From assembly GCA_021234155.1 (NCBI GenBank), contig JAJEKV010000073.1:1150001-1214000 (forward strand): a stretch of DNA of 64,000 bases. Reading direction: 5' to 3'. Shown piece after piece: positions 43,152 through 55,127 of the stretch. The translations under genes were made by a program, and so were the position numbers. Every line of letters starts with the position of its first letter. Position 1 is the first letter of the stretch. The DNA is from Isoetes taiwanensis. Its lineage: Eukaryota; Streptophyta; Lycopodiopsida; Isoetales; Isoetaceae. Under the pieces are notes generated by a model. It saw only the letters and a program-made list of their open reading frames with translations. It did not search any database and was not told the DNA's origin.

Positions 43152-43633
43152 CATGAAAATTTGACAAAAAGAAAAAACAAGAATGGGAAGGGAGTGAACC
43201 ATAGGGCAATAGGAAGGAATGTTGTTGTGAGAAGATGCCGATAACTGACTAAGTGAAAAAACAATACTTATACAGTTTCCAGAATCTCGATCCAATGGCT
43301 CGGATCAATTTGCATTCTGAGAAGAAACTCCCAATGGACACAGAAAAACCTGTCGAGTACCAGAGAAGTTATATTTCACAACTCGAGATGACAAGAAACT
43401 GTAAGGTATTGGGTATAATCACGAATCACATATTAGTACGCAAAAAAGAAGACTGCCATCGACCATGGGCGTGAGCGGCATCATCCGGGACCTCTTGTGA
43501 TGTTGCTGCTGAAGCACCACCATGACGAGCAGAATGAGGATTGTATCTAGAAGGGCCAAGACCGATAGCTGAAAAGCATTGTCTCCACCATATTCATGTT
43601 TTCTGATGGCGAAAAGGAGGGGAGGATGAGAAC
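43152..43633. other. Flank of the chromovirus, gene-free
   Basis: A piece around 43,452-43,510 (GCCATCGACCATGGGCGTGAG, then TGTTGCTGCTG) resembles 49,855-49,915 on the other side of the chromovirus, at roughly 70% over 55 bp. No gene is present. Confidence 0.4.
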
Positions 43634-43789
43634 TGTCATGAACCTATGCGAAAACAAGAGAAATACATGGAAAATATGAAAGAAATATGCTAAGAGCAGT
43701 CAAGAATCTGATATATAATGAAGAAACAAGAATGCATATGTACATATATATAATGCTCGTATGGTGCAAATACCCGTATGGTCATTACA
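43634..43789 (-). repeat. 3' LTR of the chromovirus, internally deleted
   Basis: It shares TGTCATGAACCTA, AAAACAAGAGAAATACATGG and TATGGTCAT with the right LTR but lacks about 330 bp of its middle. Confidence 0.8.
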
Positions 43790-43800
43790 CCATCCCCATC

Positions 43801-44157
43801 CTACGGTGGCAACGAGTCCTCAGAGCTTGTCGGGGTACCCAAACTGGGCTTATCTGGGTAATGTCGGTGAAAATCCACAATTTTATCAGGTGCATTAGTC
43901 ATATTCTCAGCAGGTTCCCAGGTTCTATCACTTGGCGAGTAATCTTCCCAATCGACAAAGTAATACAATCACCGATGTAAAAACTTGGAGTCCAAAATCT
44001 CCTGAATCTCAAACTCCTCGTGATCATCCATTTCCATTGGTGGTGGTGGCGGAGAAACGCGATCTAGGAAAGGATTAACTATGTAAGGCTTCACGAGCGA
44101 AACATGAAATACTGAATGGAAACGAACAGCTGGAGGGAGCTCGAGCCGGGATGCCAC
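43801..44157 (-). pseudogene. Integrase C-terminal tail and chromodomain
   Basis: Reads LPPAVRFHSVFHVSLVKPY, then a linker, then EEFEIQEILDSKF, an in-frame TGA, YYFVDWEDYSPSDRTWEPAE and NMTNAPDKIVDFHRHYP, ending at TAG 43,801. YFVDWEDY, with aromatic residues and WEP, is the chromodomain signature; in chromoviruses this domain directs insertion to marked chromatin. The TGA inside the domain kills it. The frame ends 11 bp before the 3' LTR, as expected. Confidence 0.88.
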
Positions 44158-44234
44158 ATCGCTAATCTGGGCCGACCAAGGCTACGATCAAGCTTGTTGC
44201 AGGGGCATGAGGTAGGAAAATGCCTATGAAGAAG

Positions 44235-45286
44235 TTAGACAAGGTCATCAACATGAAATGTAGGAGCTGTCTGCTGATGTAAATCGACATAATGCCGATA
44301 GTGCTCCTGTGCTTGAAGAAGATGGTGCTGAAGATCTAATTGAAGTGCCTGGAGTTTCTCAAGTTGGGACTCGGCACTACAATTCATAGAGGTGCCGCCA
44401 GCAACATCAAAGGACCAACGAGGATGTTGGCCAGAGTTTAGAATGAACGGGGTATGGCCAGTGGAAACATGGACTAAGTTATTATAGGCAAACTCAGCTA
44501 ATGAAAGATAACCAACCCAATCATCCTGATGATAACTGATAAAGCATCTCAAATATTATTCTAGAGTCTGATTAGTGCATTTCGCTTGCACATTATCAGT
44601 GAGCTTTCAATATGCAATAACTCCAAAAACTGCTTCCAAAAACCTGCAACGAACTGGGGTCCACGATCGCTGACAATATTGTCTAGCAGTCCATGAAGTC
44701 TGACTACTTGATGAAGGAAAATATCAGTTGTTCCTTCACTGGTGATGGTGCAGGAAATAAAATGAGCTATCTTAGAGAAATGATAACGACCATGATGACA
44801 GTCATGTCCCCGAGAGAGTGGCAGCTCCGGAATAAAGTCCACAGAAATACTCTTCCAAGGACCATCTGAAATAGACAGTGGTTGCAGAAGACCATAAGAA
44901 AGATGTCTTGAAATCTTTGCTCGACAGCAGATATCATAGGATCGAACGAAAGCTTCGACAGTGCAACGAAGCTCAGGCCATCAATACTCTCGACTAATAA
45001 GTTCAAGAGTCTTAGCTACTCTAAAATGTCTAGCCATAGGTAAGTCATGACAAGCCTGAAGAACCTGAAGTCGAGAAACACCGTTTGGAACATACAGAAG
45101 ACCATCGCGGAACAAAAGTCCATCTGGAACCTCAAAATGATCATAGTCCGACTGCATTTGCCGAGATGATGATGATGAACCAAGATGTGAAAATACATCT
45201 TGAGCCAACGGATCAGAGGGCAGAGATGCCTGAACAGACCCCAACAAGGCGGTATCATAAGGCCTCTCGAACAAAGTGATGGTCAT
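44235..45286 (-). pseudogene. Integrase of the chromovirus, broken
   Basis: The N-terminal part contains LLFRDGLLYVPNGVSRLQVL and CHDLPMARHFRVAKTLELIS, corresponding to the zinc-binding HHCC region. The core has MDFIPELPLS, HHGRYHFSKIAHFISC, DIFLHQVVRLHGLLDNIVSD and RGPQFVAGFW, with the second catalytic Asp in SDRG and the first in VDFIPELP. The C-terminal part has WVGYLSLAEFAYNN and GHTPFILNSGQHPRWSFDV. Several frame changes separate these pieces, so no active integrase can be made. Confidence 0.85.
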
Positions 45287-45299
45287 AAGCTGGAACCGA

Positions 45300-46540
45300 T
45301 CAGGTCATAGAATAACATGTGATTGCTAATCAAATGCGGGATCATCTAGCTTGGGCTCAAGATAGGAGCGTCGAGACAAGGCATCAGGCTTTCTTTAGAG
45401 AGGTCCAAGATGGTACTTGATCACAAAATTAATGCAGGATAATACTTGAGTATGCCACTGGGCCTGGCGATGGTTGAGCACTCGAGCAGATTGAAAATAT
45501 TTCAGCTTTCAATGATTTATATAGACTGTGGCCTTATGAGGAGATCCTTCCAGAAAAGTCTCTACTCCTCGAAAGAATCAACTATAGCTAACAACTTCGT
45601 GTCATAAATGGAATAGTTGATTTCGGGGCCTGAAACTTTTGCGAGTGATAGGCGATCGGATGTAGCTCATGATCATCCCCTTTTTGTGACAGGATACTGT
45701 CAAGAGCAAAATCAGCAGCATCATCTTCGACAACATAGGAGCCTGAAGGGTCTGCATGAGCAAGAACTGGTGCCATTATAAAAGCATGCTTCAGAGTAAT
45801 GAAGATAGTTTCTGCTTCGACACTCCATTCAAATGGCACATCCTTTGTCGTGAAGCATATCAAAGGAAGGGCAATTATCCAAACAATCCCGAATAAAACA
45901 CCGATAGAAGTTGGGAAATCCAAGAAAACACTGAACATCTCGGACGAAAGAAGGTGTTTGCCACTCCAAAATAGTGCTGACCTTTTTGGAATCCATAGAG
46001 ACTCTATGAGCAGTGATACAATAGCCAAGGAACTCCATGGTATCGTGATCGAACTGACACTTTTCGAGTTTAGCAGAGAACCCATGTTCATGAAGCTTCT
46101 GGAGAATCTGTCGAACATGCCTCTCATGCTTTCAAGAGTCTTAGAATAAATACGAATATCATCCAAGTAGATGACATATCACCCAAGAACTCCCAGAAAA
46201 CATCATTGGCCATATGTTAGAATATTATTGGGGCATTGGTACTCGAAATGGCATAATGAGTACGGAATGTTGTTTTCCACTCCTCACCCTCTTGAATCCG
46301 GATGAGATTTAGAAGATCAATCTTTGTAAAATAGCGCGCACCCTGGAGTCGCTCCAACAACTCTGGATTTAGCAGAAGTGGATAACGATTAGACACTGTA
46401 ATCTTATGGAGGCCACGATAATCAATGTTGAAGCGCAGAGAATCGTCCTTCTTTTTGACAAAGAATATGGGTGCTCCAGCAGGGGGACTGAGAATGTCGA
46501 ATGAAGCTCATAGCTAGATTATCCTCAATATAATCTTGCA
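45300..46540 (-). pseudogene. Reverse transcriptase and RNase H of the chromovirus, broken
   Basis: Readable pieces: [16 protein letters not shown]-like sequence near 46,380, [10 protein letters not shown] and [10 protein letters not shown] near 46,270, the Asp-Asp strand as YLDDIRIYSKT at 46,160, MEFLGYCITAHRVSMDSKKV, VRDVQCFLGFPNFYRCFI and PFEWSVEAETIFITLKHAF, then the RNase H start VVEDDAADFALDSILSQKG. Stops and shifts occur throughout. Confidence 0.82.
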
Positions 46541-46546
46541 AAACCA

Positions 46547-47512
46547 TCAACTTAGCAGGAGATAGACCATATATTGGACCATATGATGGCATTGTGTCGG
46601 GCTGTAAATCATTAGCACAATCGTATGGACGATACTCTGGGAGCTTGCTTGCCTTGACTTTGTCAAAAACATCAGAGAAATTGGGGCAGGGTTCACCGAT
46701 GCAGAGCTAGCCAAGGGATGAACCTGGATTGCAAATACTGAACTTGGATCATGCCTTCTAGATTTAGGAAACTTGCGAAGAGAAATCTTCGAAATACAAA
46801 ACTGAGAGCATGAAAAAACCTCCACAGAAGCAGCAGGAGCAGGCGCAGGAGCTGGAGCTGGAGCTGGAACTGGAGCGAAGCAAGAACTGAAACAAGAACT
46901 AGAGCAAGGACTAGAGCTTGGACACATGATCTCGAACATGGGTAGAATCTGGGGCATGAACTAGAACAGAGACAAGAGCCAAGTCAGGACATGGAGCAGA
47001 ATCAGGAACCGAAACATCAGTAAGAACAGAATCAGGAGCCCATGATACTGCACGGACAGAAGTAAATGTTGGTGTAGAGGCCTGAACTGAAATGAACTGG
47101 AAACTGGCAAAGAACCAGCAAACTGGAAAGATCTAGTACGCCAATCAATCTGAGGGTTATGTAGGTCGAGCTAGGATAGACCCAAGACTACTATCTCATG
47201 TGGGCTAGCGATGAGATTGAAGGAAATACTATAAGAAGCTCCCTCGAACAAAACCCGAAGGGGTGCAGTACAATCAATGACTCCGCCCGAGGAGATCTCA
47301 CGTCCATCAATCACATGAAGAGAACTAGGATGCTCAATCTTGCTTCTAGAATTGGCGTGCTTAGTAGCGAACACACTATCCATAAAGCAAGCATTTGCAC
47401 CACCATCAGGTTGCGCCAATGCTTCCAATCTCCTAACCTTTGATTCCGATGATATAGAGATAAAAGGTTCCTTACTGACCTTGTCAGAAGGAATAAACCC
47501 TTCACTACACAT
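46547..47512 (-). pseudogene. Protease region of the chromovirus, broken
   Basis: ALAQPDGGANACFMDSVFAT is a retroviral-type aspartic protease active-site segment, with DGGAN replacing DSGAT. Downstream NLIASPHEIVVLGLS matches the conserved ILGxxWL end. Between 46,700 and 46,960 a long Pro/Ala/Ser-rich run (APAPAPAPAPAAS on the minus strand) forms a linker before reverse transcriptase. Confidence 0.7.
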
Positions 47513-47668
47513 GAGGGGAGTCTGAGGGATGGCCCCATTCGTCGAGAGACTCTAACTACTCAGACCGGCCCCTAGAGTTTTTCGACTGATTTTGGTGCTT
47601 TACGGACAATCACGAGCGATATGGCCAGCCCCACCACAATAGAGGCAGAGCTTAGCCTCTCTTCGACG

Positions 47669-48401
47669 CTACTTCTTGACTGTAGACAAGGGCCCTCGAA
47701 CCACACAGTCAATCTGCATAGGTACCGGGCTATCTGATGTGGGCGGTGCAGATGTTGTTGTGACTACTGGAGCTCGCAAAATTAGGGAAACTGACTGATT
47801 TCGTCTTTCTTGTCTACGCTCAAAAAGATGGTTATCACAATGAACTGCAAACCTGATAGCTTCGTCCAGAATTCTGGGATCCTCTTTGGTCTGTAGCATA
47901 TTCTTTACATGATCGTGAAGCCCTCTTCGGAAACAATCTTGAAGGGCTACATCATCCCAGACCATATATATGGCAATCTGCTGAAACTCAGAGGCGTAAA
48001 CTGAAGCTGGACAAGAACCTTGCCTGAGGTTGCCAAGCTTGATAACTGTTGTGCGTTGTCGATCGATGTCTCTAAAATACGCCTCTAGTTCAGCAGTGAA
48101 TGGGGCAAAATTCTATAACTTGAGGGGCCTCCCTCTCCAGCAAAGGAGCGAACCAACTCAAAGCTGGCCCAGAAAGTAAGGAGCCAACTAGCCCGACCTT
48201 TTCACAATCCGTGGGATACCTGTGAGGATGGAGCTGAATAACCAGCCGAATCTGATTCAAAACACCCCGAAGCTTGGATCTAGTACCATCAAATTTCTCC
48301 AGCAAGTTAATCTTAGGTTTTGATGGCCTCCTCCCAGAGCTAGAGGCTGATTCATGAGATGCAACCCGTTCCCTGAGCTCTTTATATTTGTCCAACTGCA
48401 A
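47669..48401 (-). pseudogene. Gag of the chromovirus, broken
   Basis: First frame: RPSKPKINLLEKFDGTRSKL, RGVLNQIRLVIQLHPHRYPT, KVGLVGSLLSGPALSWFAPL. Second frame: VALQDCFRRGLHDHVKNMLQ, ILDEAIRFAVHCDNHLFERR. These are the capsid hallmarks of plant Ty3/Gypsy gag. A CCHC-like zinc knuckle (CLYCGGAGHIARDCP in the minus strand near 47,610) follows with an adjacent frame change. Confidence 0.82.
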
Positions 48402-48544
48402 CTATTGACATACTTGAGCAAGATGCTGGACTTGTTGTAATAAGATCGAGACCTCCTCTATGGAGATGAAATCACTAAATATGAGTAAACAAAAATGCTT
48501 AGGATCATAGCAGGCAAGAACTGGAAAGAGATTCTGGTTCAAAC

Positions 48545-49028
48545 TGTCATGAACCTACGTGAAAACAAGAGAAATACATGGAAAATACGAATGCAATATA
48601 CAAGAAATATGCCAAGAGCAGGCTGATATATAACGAAGAAACAAGAATACAATGGCCCCAAGGCAAGCAGGAACACAAGACATATATCTAAAAGGCTCAA
48701 GATTGGCGTTGAGCCAGAATATCCATGCTAGGGTCGAAGGCCCCTTTATATACTGGAAAATGGGCCTCTTTTCTGCAAATGCATGTGGGATATATGCGCC
48801 AAGTTCTGGAATATTCTAGAACCTCCTGGACATTAGTATGTATGAAGGAAATTGCAAAGTAAACTCTTCAACAAGTCTTGATAATGAACTTTGGCAAAGA
48901 TGCTTGACTTGCAGCTAGAAGGTTGCGAGTATAGACCTTACCTCGTGCAACTACCTTTTTGCATCCGTTTGACGACCTATATATATATATATTCCTCGTA
49001 TAATACGAATACACATATGGTCATCACA
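48545..49028 (-). repeat. 5' LTR of the chromovirus
   Basis: About 484 bp with TG/CA ends. It contains a (TA)n microsatellite at 48,976-48,991 (plus sense). Confidence 0.82.
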
Positions 49029-49033
49029 AGGAC

Positions 49034-50788
49034 GAAGAACGAAAAAGAGGGCAGCCAGAAAGCGGTGGAACCCAATGAGGGTAGCCATATAACAAAGTGA
49101 TGAAAATGGCAGATGAGAAAACATAATGACAACATGCAAGGGCCGACGACATCCAATGTTATAAAAATCACCGCATGATATAAAGTCAATACTCCCATTG
49201 AATGAATGCCTCAGAAATAAAAACTCAGCCATATAACACCTAGAGAATAATTGTAAATGTAGTTCTCAATAGACTTCATGCTAATGGAGAAAATGCAAAA
49301 ATAAATAAATGTGCTATATACAACTAACAATCGCAACAACATCATGCAATATCTAAGAAAACCCACCGTAAATGTAGGATGCAGGTGTATATGCAAACAA
49401 TATGAAGATGTCGAATGGAAAAACAAAATACCACATGCATACATGACCATGAGATGCATTTTGAAAACACCAACCAACCTTGAATGAAAAATTAGATCCA
49501 ACAAAAACAACGAATCACATGAAGTGTAAAATTCAAAACGACAATCAAAGGAGATAGGTTCGAAGTTCCCGACTAAAGAAAAACTCAAAGGTCTCAGGAT
49601 CTATAAGAATGTGATAACAAACTCGATGGGCAAAAAAGGACTCGCCAAATGAAAGGTAACTCTACATCATAACAAAGAACATGAGAGATAGATAGATAGT
49701 TGTTTTAACGTCATGTCATAGTGCAAAAAAAAAAGACGACATTGTGATAAAGATAAAGAAGCACCCATTAAGTGTATTGTGCCAAAACAATAGTTTAACA
49801 AATATCTAAAAAGAATGGCTAAGAGGAGGATGATAAAAGGGAAGAAAGTGTGAAAGTGCCATCAACCATGGGCACGAGTAACATCATGTGGTATCCCTCA
49901 GTTGCTGCTAGCCGAAAGACATCGCGAATATAGTGAAAAAGAGGCCCAAGTCGGGAGAATGATAAGATGGTGATGCTCGAATGGAAGAGGTCGAAATGTG
50001 AAATCTAAGTCAAAGATAAAGTTATGGCCAAGGGCTAGAAGAGATGGAGGCCGAGAATGCCAAGGTTCGGGTAGGAGTAAACATATAAAGAACTTACTTT
50101 TGATAATGTAACGCATACCCAGTGATGCAAAATCCATAACATTAATATATCAAAAGGTCAGGAGTACCAGGACAACAAAGAAAATGCTTTAAGACTCAAG
50201 TATGAAGCAAAATGTCCAACAGAAGGTTAGCAAAACAGAATACAAAACATTCCAACAGAAAGAATGTTCACAAGATTTGTGGAATCGTCTAGAACAAGAA
50301 TAGGAGAGCGAAGGTGAAAATTAAGATAGGTAAGGTCTGGGTCAGGCTAGTGGATGGTAATGAAACAACTCAATGACATAAAAAATAGATCAAGCTCGGA
50401 CATAAAGGTCGAACAAACATGGTAAAAAATGAGAAGCAGTCCATCGAAGTGGAAGTCGGGCTCAAGATCAAAGGGAGAACACATACAATATTGTAATAAG
50501 ATATAGTAAACAATTGCCAAATAAGCGAGGCATGTTAAAGACAAAAATGCCACAAGAACTCGCAAATAACAAACTCAAGGTATGGACTTAAGAAAATACC
50601 CTAATAATCCAAAATGCCATGACAACTACCAATATACATACAGTGGGCAAGAGAAAAACTCGTTAGAAAGAATTAAGACCCGCATTTCAAGCGACAATAT
50701 GAAAAATCCCAATACAAACAAGATTGTGGAAACCAAAAGGGCTCAATAAAAAACAGGATAGCACCAATGCTGCTACTTTTGTTTCAAG
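49034..50788. other. Gene-free stretch
   Basis: A/C- and A/G-rich sequence with only short frames. One piece (49,855-49,915) resembles the other flank of the chromovirus. A GATA-type microsatellite lies at 49,687-49,700. Confidence 0.45.
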
Positions 50789-51484
50789 GAAAAAACTACG
50801 AAATACCCTTACGTTTTGACAAATTTCACGACATACCCCTGAGTTTGAATAAATTACTGAGATGCCCTTGGTCAATGTATATCCCCCCTGTACAATTATA
50901 AGTTTCACCTAATGCCCTCTAGTTTTTCGGATTTCATGGAATACTCTTTTGTAACAGATATCCATGGCATTTTTTAGCAAAGATGCCTATTTCTATTCTC
51001 AATACCTTAAAGAAAGGCAAGACACCAAATTAATTTCTGTTCCATTGATTTGCTCTCAGCCCATCGACTTCCTCTAGCGATTTGCAATGATCCTCTTGTC
51101 GAAAGCACTAATTCGATCCCATTTACAGTAACAAATTATTGTAGCCAAATAAAATCAAGAAAGAGTATTTGTAGGAGTTAAGAAGTAGTGAAGGATGCAA
51201 AGGCAGAGATTAAGTTCATTCACATGCATGGCCTAGAAGTATTTGGTGAATTTTGAAGCATTTGATTTGAAGGAAACTGATGTTCTCGTTCTCAAGGGCA
51301 TTTGGGAAATTCAAAGAAAACTTAAGGGCATTTGGAAAATTAATGTAAATCTTAAAGGCATTTGAATAATTTTAAAAGATACACAATACTTCGTATTTTG
51401 ACCAAGGGCATCTCAGAAAATTATCAAAACTCAGGGGTATGTGACAAAATTTGTCCAAACATAGGGCATTTTGTATTTTTGTTC
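50789..51484. mobile_element. Inverted-repeat element, family B
   Basis: The terminal inverted repeats of about 85 bp (50,789-50,876 and 51,396-51,484) share ATACCCCTGAGTTT and GAGATGCCCTTGGTCAA in complementary form at roughly 75-80%. The interior repeats AAGGGCATTTGG and variants (51,295-51,370). Non-coding, about 700 bp. Its ends resemble family A in being short-word, ATACCCCT-containing inverted repeats, but the two are not the same family. Confidence 0.75.
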
Positions 51485-51718
51485 TCCATTGATATTTTAA
51501 AATGTACAGCTACCATATCTACTTTAAAAATATTTACCCCTCAGTACTGGGTAAATTGGCAAAAGGACTTGTTGACTTGTTAGTGAAACTTGAGAAAGAA
51601 AGAACAACCAATCCCATACCTGTCTAAGGTGATCACATATAAAACAACAATGCTCAATGTTCTCATATTCATGCTTGCATGCTAGATATTGATATGAGGG
51701 TATGATTAATATTGTAGT

Positions 51719-52594
51719 GTGGCAAGAGCCCTGCGAGGGACAATACTCAGCTTGGGCTGCCACATTTCATGGCTTCTTGTTGGGGATCTCAATATGGTGG
51801 AAGTGGAGTCTGATCGGTTGGGGGCGACCTCTACAGTGGTGTCTGGTTTTGAACGCCAGCAGTGGCTTCGTCTACTCCATGACTGCAACCTCTCAGAGAT
51901 TGATGGTGAAGGTGCCTTCACTTGGTGCAATGGTCAAGTTGGTAGGGGTCGCGCAAGCTCTCGGTTGGATAGAGCTTATTGGAATGCAGATACAGTTGCG
52001 GCACTTCCAGGTCTCTTTCGCTTCTGTCTCAGAGATAACTCAGTTTCAGATCACCATCCGCAATTCATTTCAGACGAGCCCCTGCAGCAGCGGCGGCCTG
52101 GAAGGACGTGTTTTCGCTTGAACGTGAAGTTCTTAAAGGATGCTGACTTTCAAGAAGGTTGCAAGAATACTTGGACAACTGCCTTCAATCGATGTCAAGG
52201 TATGACTGGCATAGTGGATGCAATTGCGGCAGTCAAGGGTTTTGCCAAAGAATGGGGTCGAGAGTCTGCAGCAGCAGGTCGTGCTTTACTGGACACTTTG
52301 TATCAGGACCTGCTCCATTCTCGACAGGGACGTCTTCCAGGTGTTCATGATCGTGATATTTTGGCACAGATCCAAGCATTGGAGGAGGAGCAAATTCAGC
52401 AAGCAAAGATGAAGGCATGTCTGCAGTGGTTTCGTGATGGAGACCGTTGTACGGGCTTCTTTTTTCGTGCAGCTAAGAGGCGTCGCATGACATCAACCAT
52501 GTCCTCATTGCTTTTGCCGAATGGTTCGATGCTAACAGATCCAATCGAACTCGAGCAAAGATCGCATAACCACTTCCGTGACGTTTTTCTTTGA
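51719..52594 (+). pseudogene. LINE ORF2 part 1: endonuclease C-terminus and linker
   Basis: Apurinic-endonuclease motifs: WLLVGDLNMVEVESDRLG (the GDLN strand), FTWCNG, RLDRAYWN and SDHHP with the catalytic Asp-His. The linker WFRDGDRCTGFFFRAAKRRR (the GDRC/N-T-x-FF box of plant L1 elements) precedes the reverse transcriptase. The first codons belong to the target site, not the LINE. The N-terminal half of the endonuclease is missing by 5' truncation. The frame closes at 52,594 where reverse transcriptase continues in another phase. Confidence 0.88.
51724..51732 (+). other. Target-site duplication AAGAGCCCT, left copy
   Basis: AAGAGCCCT precedes the LINE and recurs right after its poly(A) at 55,275-55,283. 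Confidence 0.85.
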
Positions 52595-53888
52595 GAAACA
52601 TCTTCCCTTTCAATCGAAATGCAAGGTCTTTGTTTTATCTAGGATTTCCCCCATCATCTCTGGTGAGCAGCGCGAGTCAATAGAGGCGGCTATGACAGCT
52701 GACGATTTAAAATCGGCAGTCTTTGAACTGAAAAGAGGCAAATGCCCAGGTTTGGATGGTTTCCCAATTGAGTTCTTCCAGGAGTATTGGGAATGGCTGG
52801 AGCCAGATGTGTATGATGCTTTCTGTGACTTTCGGCGGTCCACTGCTTTGGATAGAATCCTAAACACAGGTGCCATCTCACTCATCCCCAAGGTCAAGGA
52901 TCCTCAGACTATTTCAGATTGGCGACCCATCACCTTATTGTCATCCGTATATAAGATCTTCGCCAAGGCTTTTGCAGAGCGGGTAAAGGACATCTTGGCA
53001 GAGTCCATCTCAACAACCCAGTCAGGTTTTCTTCCAAAACGGTGCATTTTGAATAATGTTGCTGCTGCTTACGAGGGAATTTATTGGGCACGTAGGCAAA
53101 ACCTTCCAGTTGTATACCTTAAGCTTGATTTTGCAAAAGCTTATGACAGTGTCAGCTGGGAATTCATGCGTCGTTGTATGCTAAGACTGGGATTTGGGGA
53201 ACAATTCACATCAGATATTATGAAGCTGCATATCTCTGCTCGGGCGACTGTCCTGTTCCATGGTGAGCCGTCACATGCCTTTTCACTCGGTCGTGGTATT
53301 CGCCAGGGATGCCCTTTAGCACCATTGCTTTTCACAATTGTTGCAGAGGCTTTGTCACAGTTATTCACCATTGCAACGACAGAGGGACTTCTCCATGGTC
53401 TTGCAATGGAGGACGGCACACAAGAGGTTTGCAATCAATATGCAGACGACACGTTCCTCTTCCTAGTCGCTAATGATGAGAATCTTGCTGCTGCCAAAAT
53501 GCTTTTAGACACTTTTTCACTGGCTTCCGGTGTTCTTGTGGGGTGGCAGAAGTGTACAGCTTTGTGGACATTGGATAATCCGGCTCCGGCATGTGTTCAC
53601 GATTATCCATGGAAATTACTTGCGCATGGACAGGCCATCAAGTTGTTGGGGATTCTAGTTGGCATCCATGTTACTATGGGAGCTGCATGGGAGGAGATCA
53701 TTAGGGGTTTGGAGAAGCACTTGTTCTGGTGGTCCACTGCTAAGTTGTCTCTTGCAGGTCGCATTACAGTGGCCAAGTCAGTCCTTAGTAGTACCCATGT
53801 TTATATGGCATCCTTACTGCTAGCACCACAGATCAAAGTGCGTGAGCTCATTGCAATAGTTCGGAAACTTTATTTGGGCAGGTACTGA
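52578..53888 (+). pseudogene. LINE ORF2 part 2: reverse transcriptase
   Basis: A continuous 436-codon frame carries all reverse-transcriptase blocks: KRGKCPGLDGFPIEFFQEYW, ISLIPKVKDP, DWRPITLLSSVYKIFAKAFA, LKLDFAKAYDSVSWEF, GRGIRQGCPLAPLLFTIVAE and the catalytic QYADDTFLF. It ends with LAGRITVAKSVLSSTHVYM. Catalytic aspartates are in place (DFAKAYD and YADD). Loss of phase at both ends makes it a fragment of a dead ORF2, although this domain itself is unbroken. Confidence 0.9.
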
Positions 53889-53898
53889 GGAAGGTGCT

Positions 53899-55127
53899 GT
53901 GGTTAAGGTGGCTTGGTCGAAGTGCATCCTTCCAAAATGGGCAGGTGGTCTGCGTATGATGGACTTCTTACTGCAGAGCAAAGTGCTTATTTCAAAGTTC
54001 ATTTGGAGACTCCTGAATGGTGAGGATGACTCTCCTGGTTCACGTCTTCTTAGACAAGCTCTTGGTCATTGTATCCCTCTAGGCAAGAAGGCTGTCAAAC
54101 CAGTACTACCTTGGGCTTTATCTCAGACTCTGCAGCCTTTTCCAAGCGCTTCTCCATTTTTGCGTGGCTTGTTGGCAGCATGGAAGGCAGTCAGACATCT
54201 TTTCTGGCCATGCCCCTCTATCCACACCCTATTGGAGACTCCATGGTGGTGGGCACCATTGCCTCCAGACCCCTCAGCACCTCCATTGGTAGCCTCAGTT
54301 CATCCCCTTACCAGAGACGATGGGTTCTTGCAGGTGTTGTCTCTATTCAAGCATGGTATGAGGAGGGTCTCCTACTGTCTTAGCCTGAATTTCAGGAAAA
54401 GTCTCTGCTCTCTCGTTGGGATGTATCTCTATGGGAGAAGGTCGCAGAAAATTTGCCTCTCATAGTGCAAGTTGGTGTTGCTGAAAGGGTGCCATGGGAC
54501 TGTCATGAAAATATTCACAAAGGCAAGCAATTTGTCAGATCAGTATATCGCCTTCTTTTAGCACCACAACCCCTTCAGTTGCCAGATGGGTGGCACCTAC
54601 ATGTTCCACAGCCCACTTTGTGTCGTACATGGCGTTGGCTTTGGGATAGGTTGCTCCACCCCAAAGTCTCTGTACTGTGGTGGCAGGTTATCCACAGGTG
54701 CCTGCGGGTTAATGCCTTTCGACATCGCTATGATCCTCGCATATCTGCAGTATGCCCGCTCTGCCTCTCGGACGTTGAGACTCTTGAGCATTGTCTCTTT
54801 GATTGTCCTGAGGTTCCACCAGCGTGGTCCTGGCTACAAGGTTTGTTTCACAGTACATTGGACTGCCGATGCATCCTTTTGGCATCCTATCCCAACGCAT
54901 GGCCTCCAGCTAAACAAAGGGCATTTCACCTTGGTTCCGGTTGGCTCCTATGGTCGATATGGGAGCATCGCAGACACCACATCTTTCAGGGCATTTATTC
55001 ATCTGCACACAGTGTTATTGCAGTGGTCCAGAAAAAGATATTGACAGCCTACGAGTGTTCTTCCCTTGACTCAGAACTGGTGGAACGCATCTGGATTCAG
55101 TATCTTCGAATTTATTCTTATCATTAG
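53899..55127 (+). pseudogene. LINE ORF2 part 3: C-terminal region with zf-RVT
   Basis: Two frames: VKVAWSKCILPKWAGGLRMM to about 54,440, then VPWDCHENIHKGKQFVRSVY, LHPKVSVLWWQVIHRCLRVN and the zinc-binding CPLCLSDVETLEHCLFDCP, closing at SYH. The Cys/His cluster is the zf-RVT domain typical of plant L1 elements. It overlaps or abuts part 2 with a shift near 53,890. Confidence 0.85.

Larger units (their letters stand above)
43634..49028 (-). mobile_element. Chromovirus (Ty3/Gypsy with chromodomain), defective
   Basis: In element sense the order is gag, protease, reverse transcriptase, RNase H, integrase, chromodomain, as in chromoviruses. The right (5') LTR is 48,545-49,028, about 484 bp. The left (3') LTR is 43,634-43,789, only about 156 bp, because of an internal deletion; both outer edges match. 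The LTR begins (element sense) TGTGATGACCATA and ends TTCATGACA. The purine tract GATGGGGATGG abuts the 3' LTR. The flanking pair AGAAC (43,629-43,633) and AGGAC (49,029-49,033) is probably a target duplication with one change. All coding domains carry stops or frameshifts. Confidence 0.9.

Noticed and set aside
46829-46890. Pro/Ala repeat frame as a separate structural gene
   Set aside because: It lies between protease and reverse transcriptase of the chromovirus on the same strand and is best read as a linker within that polyprotein.
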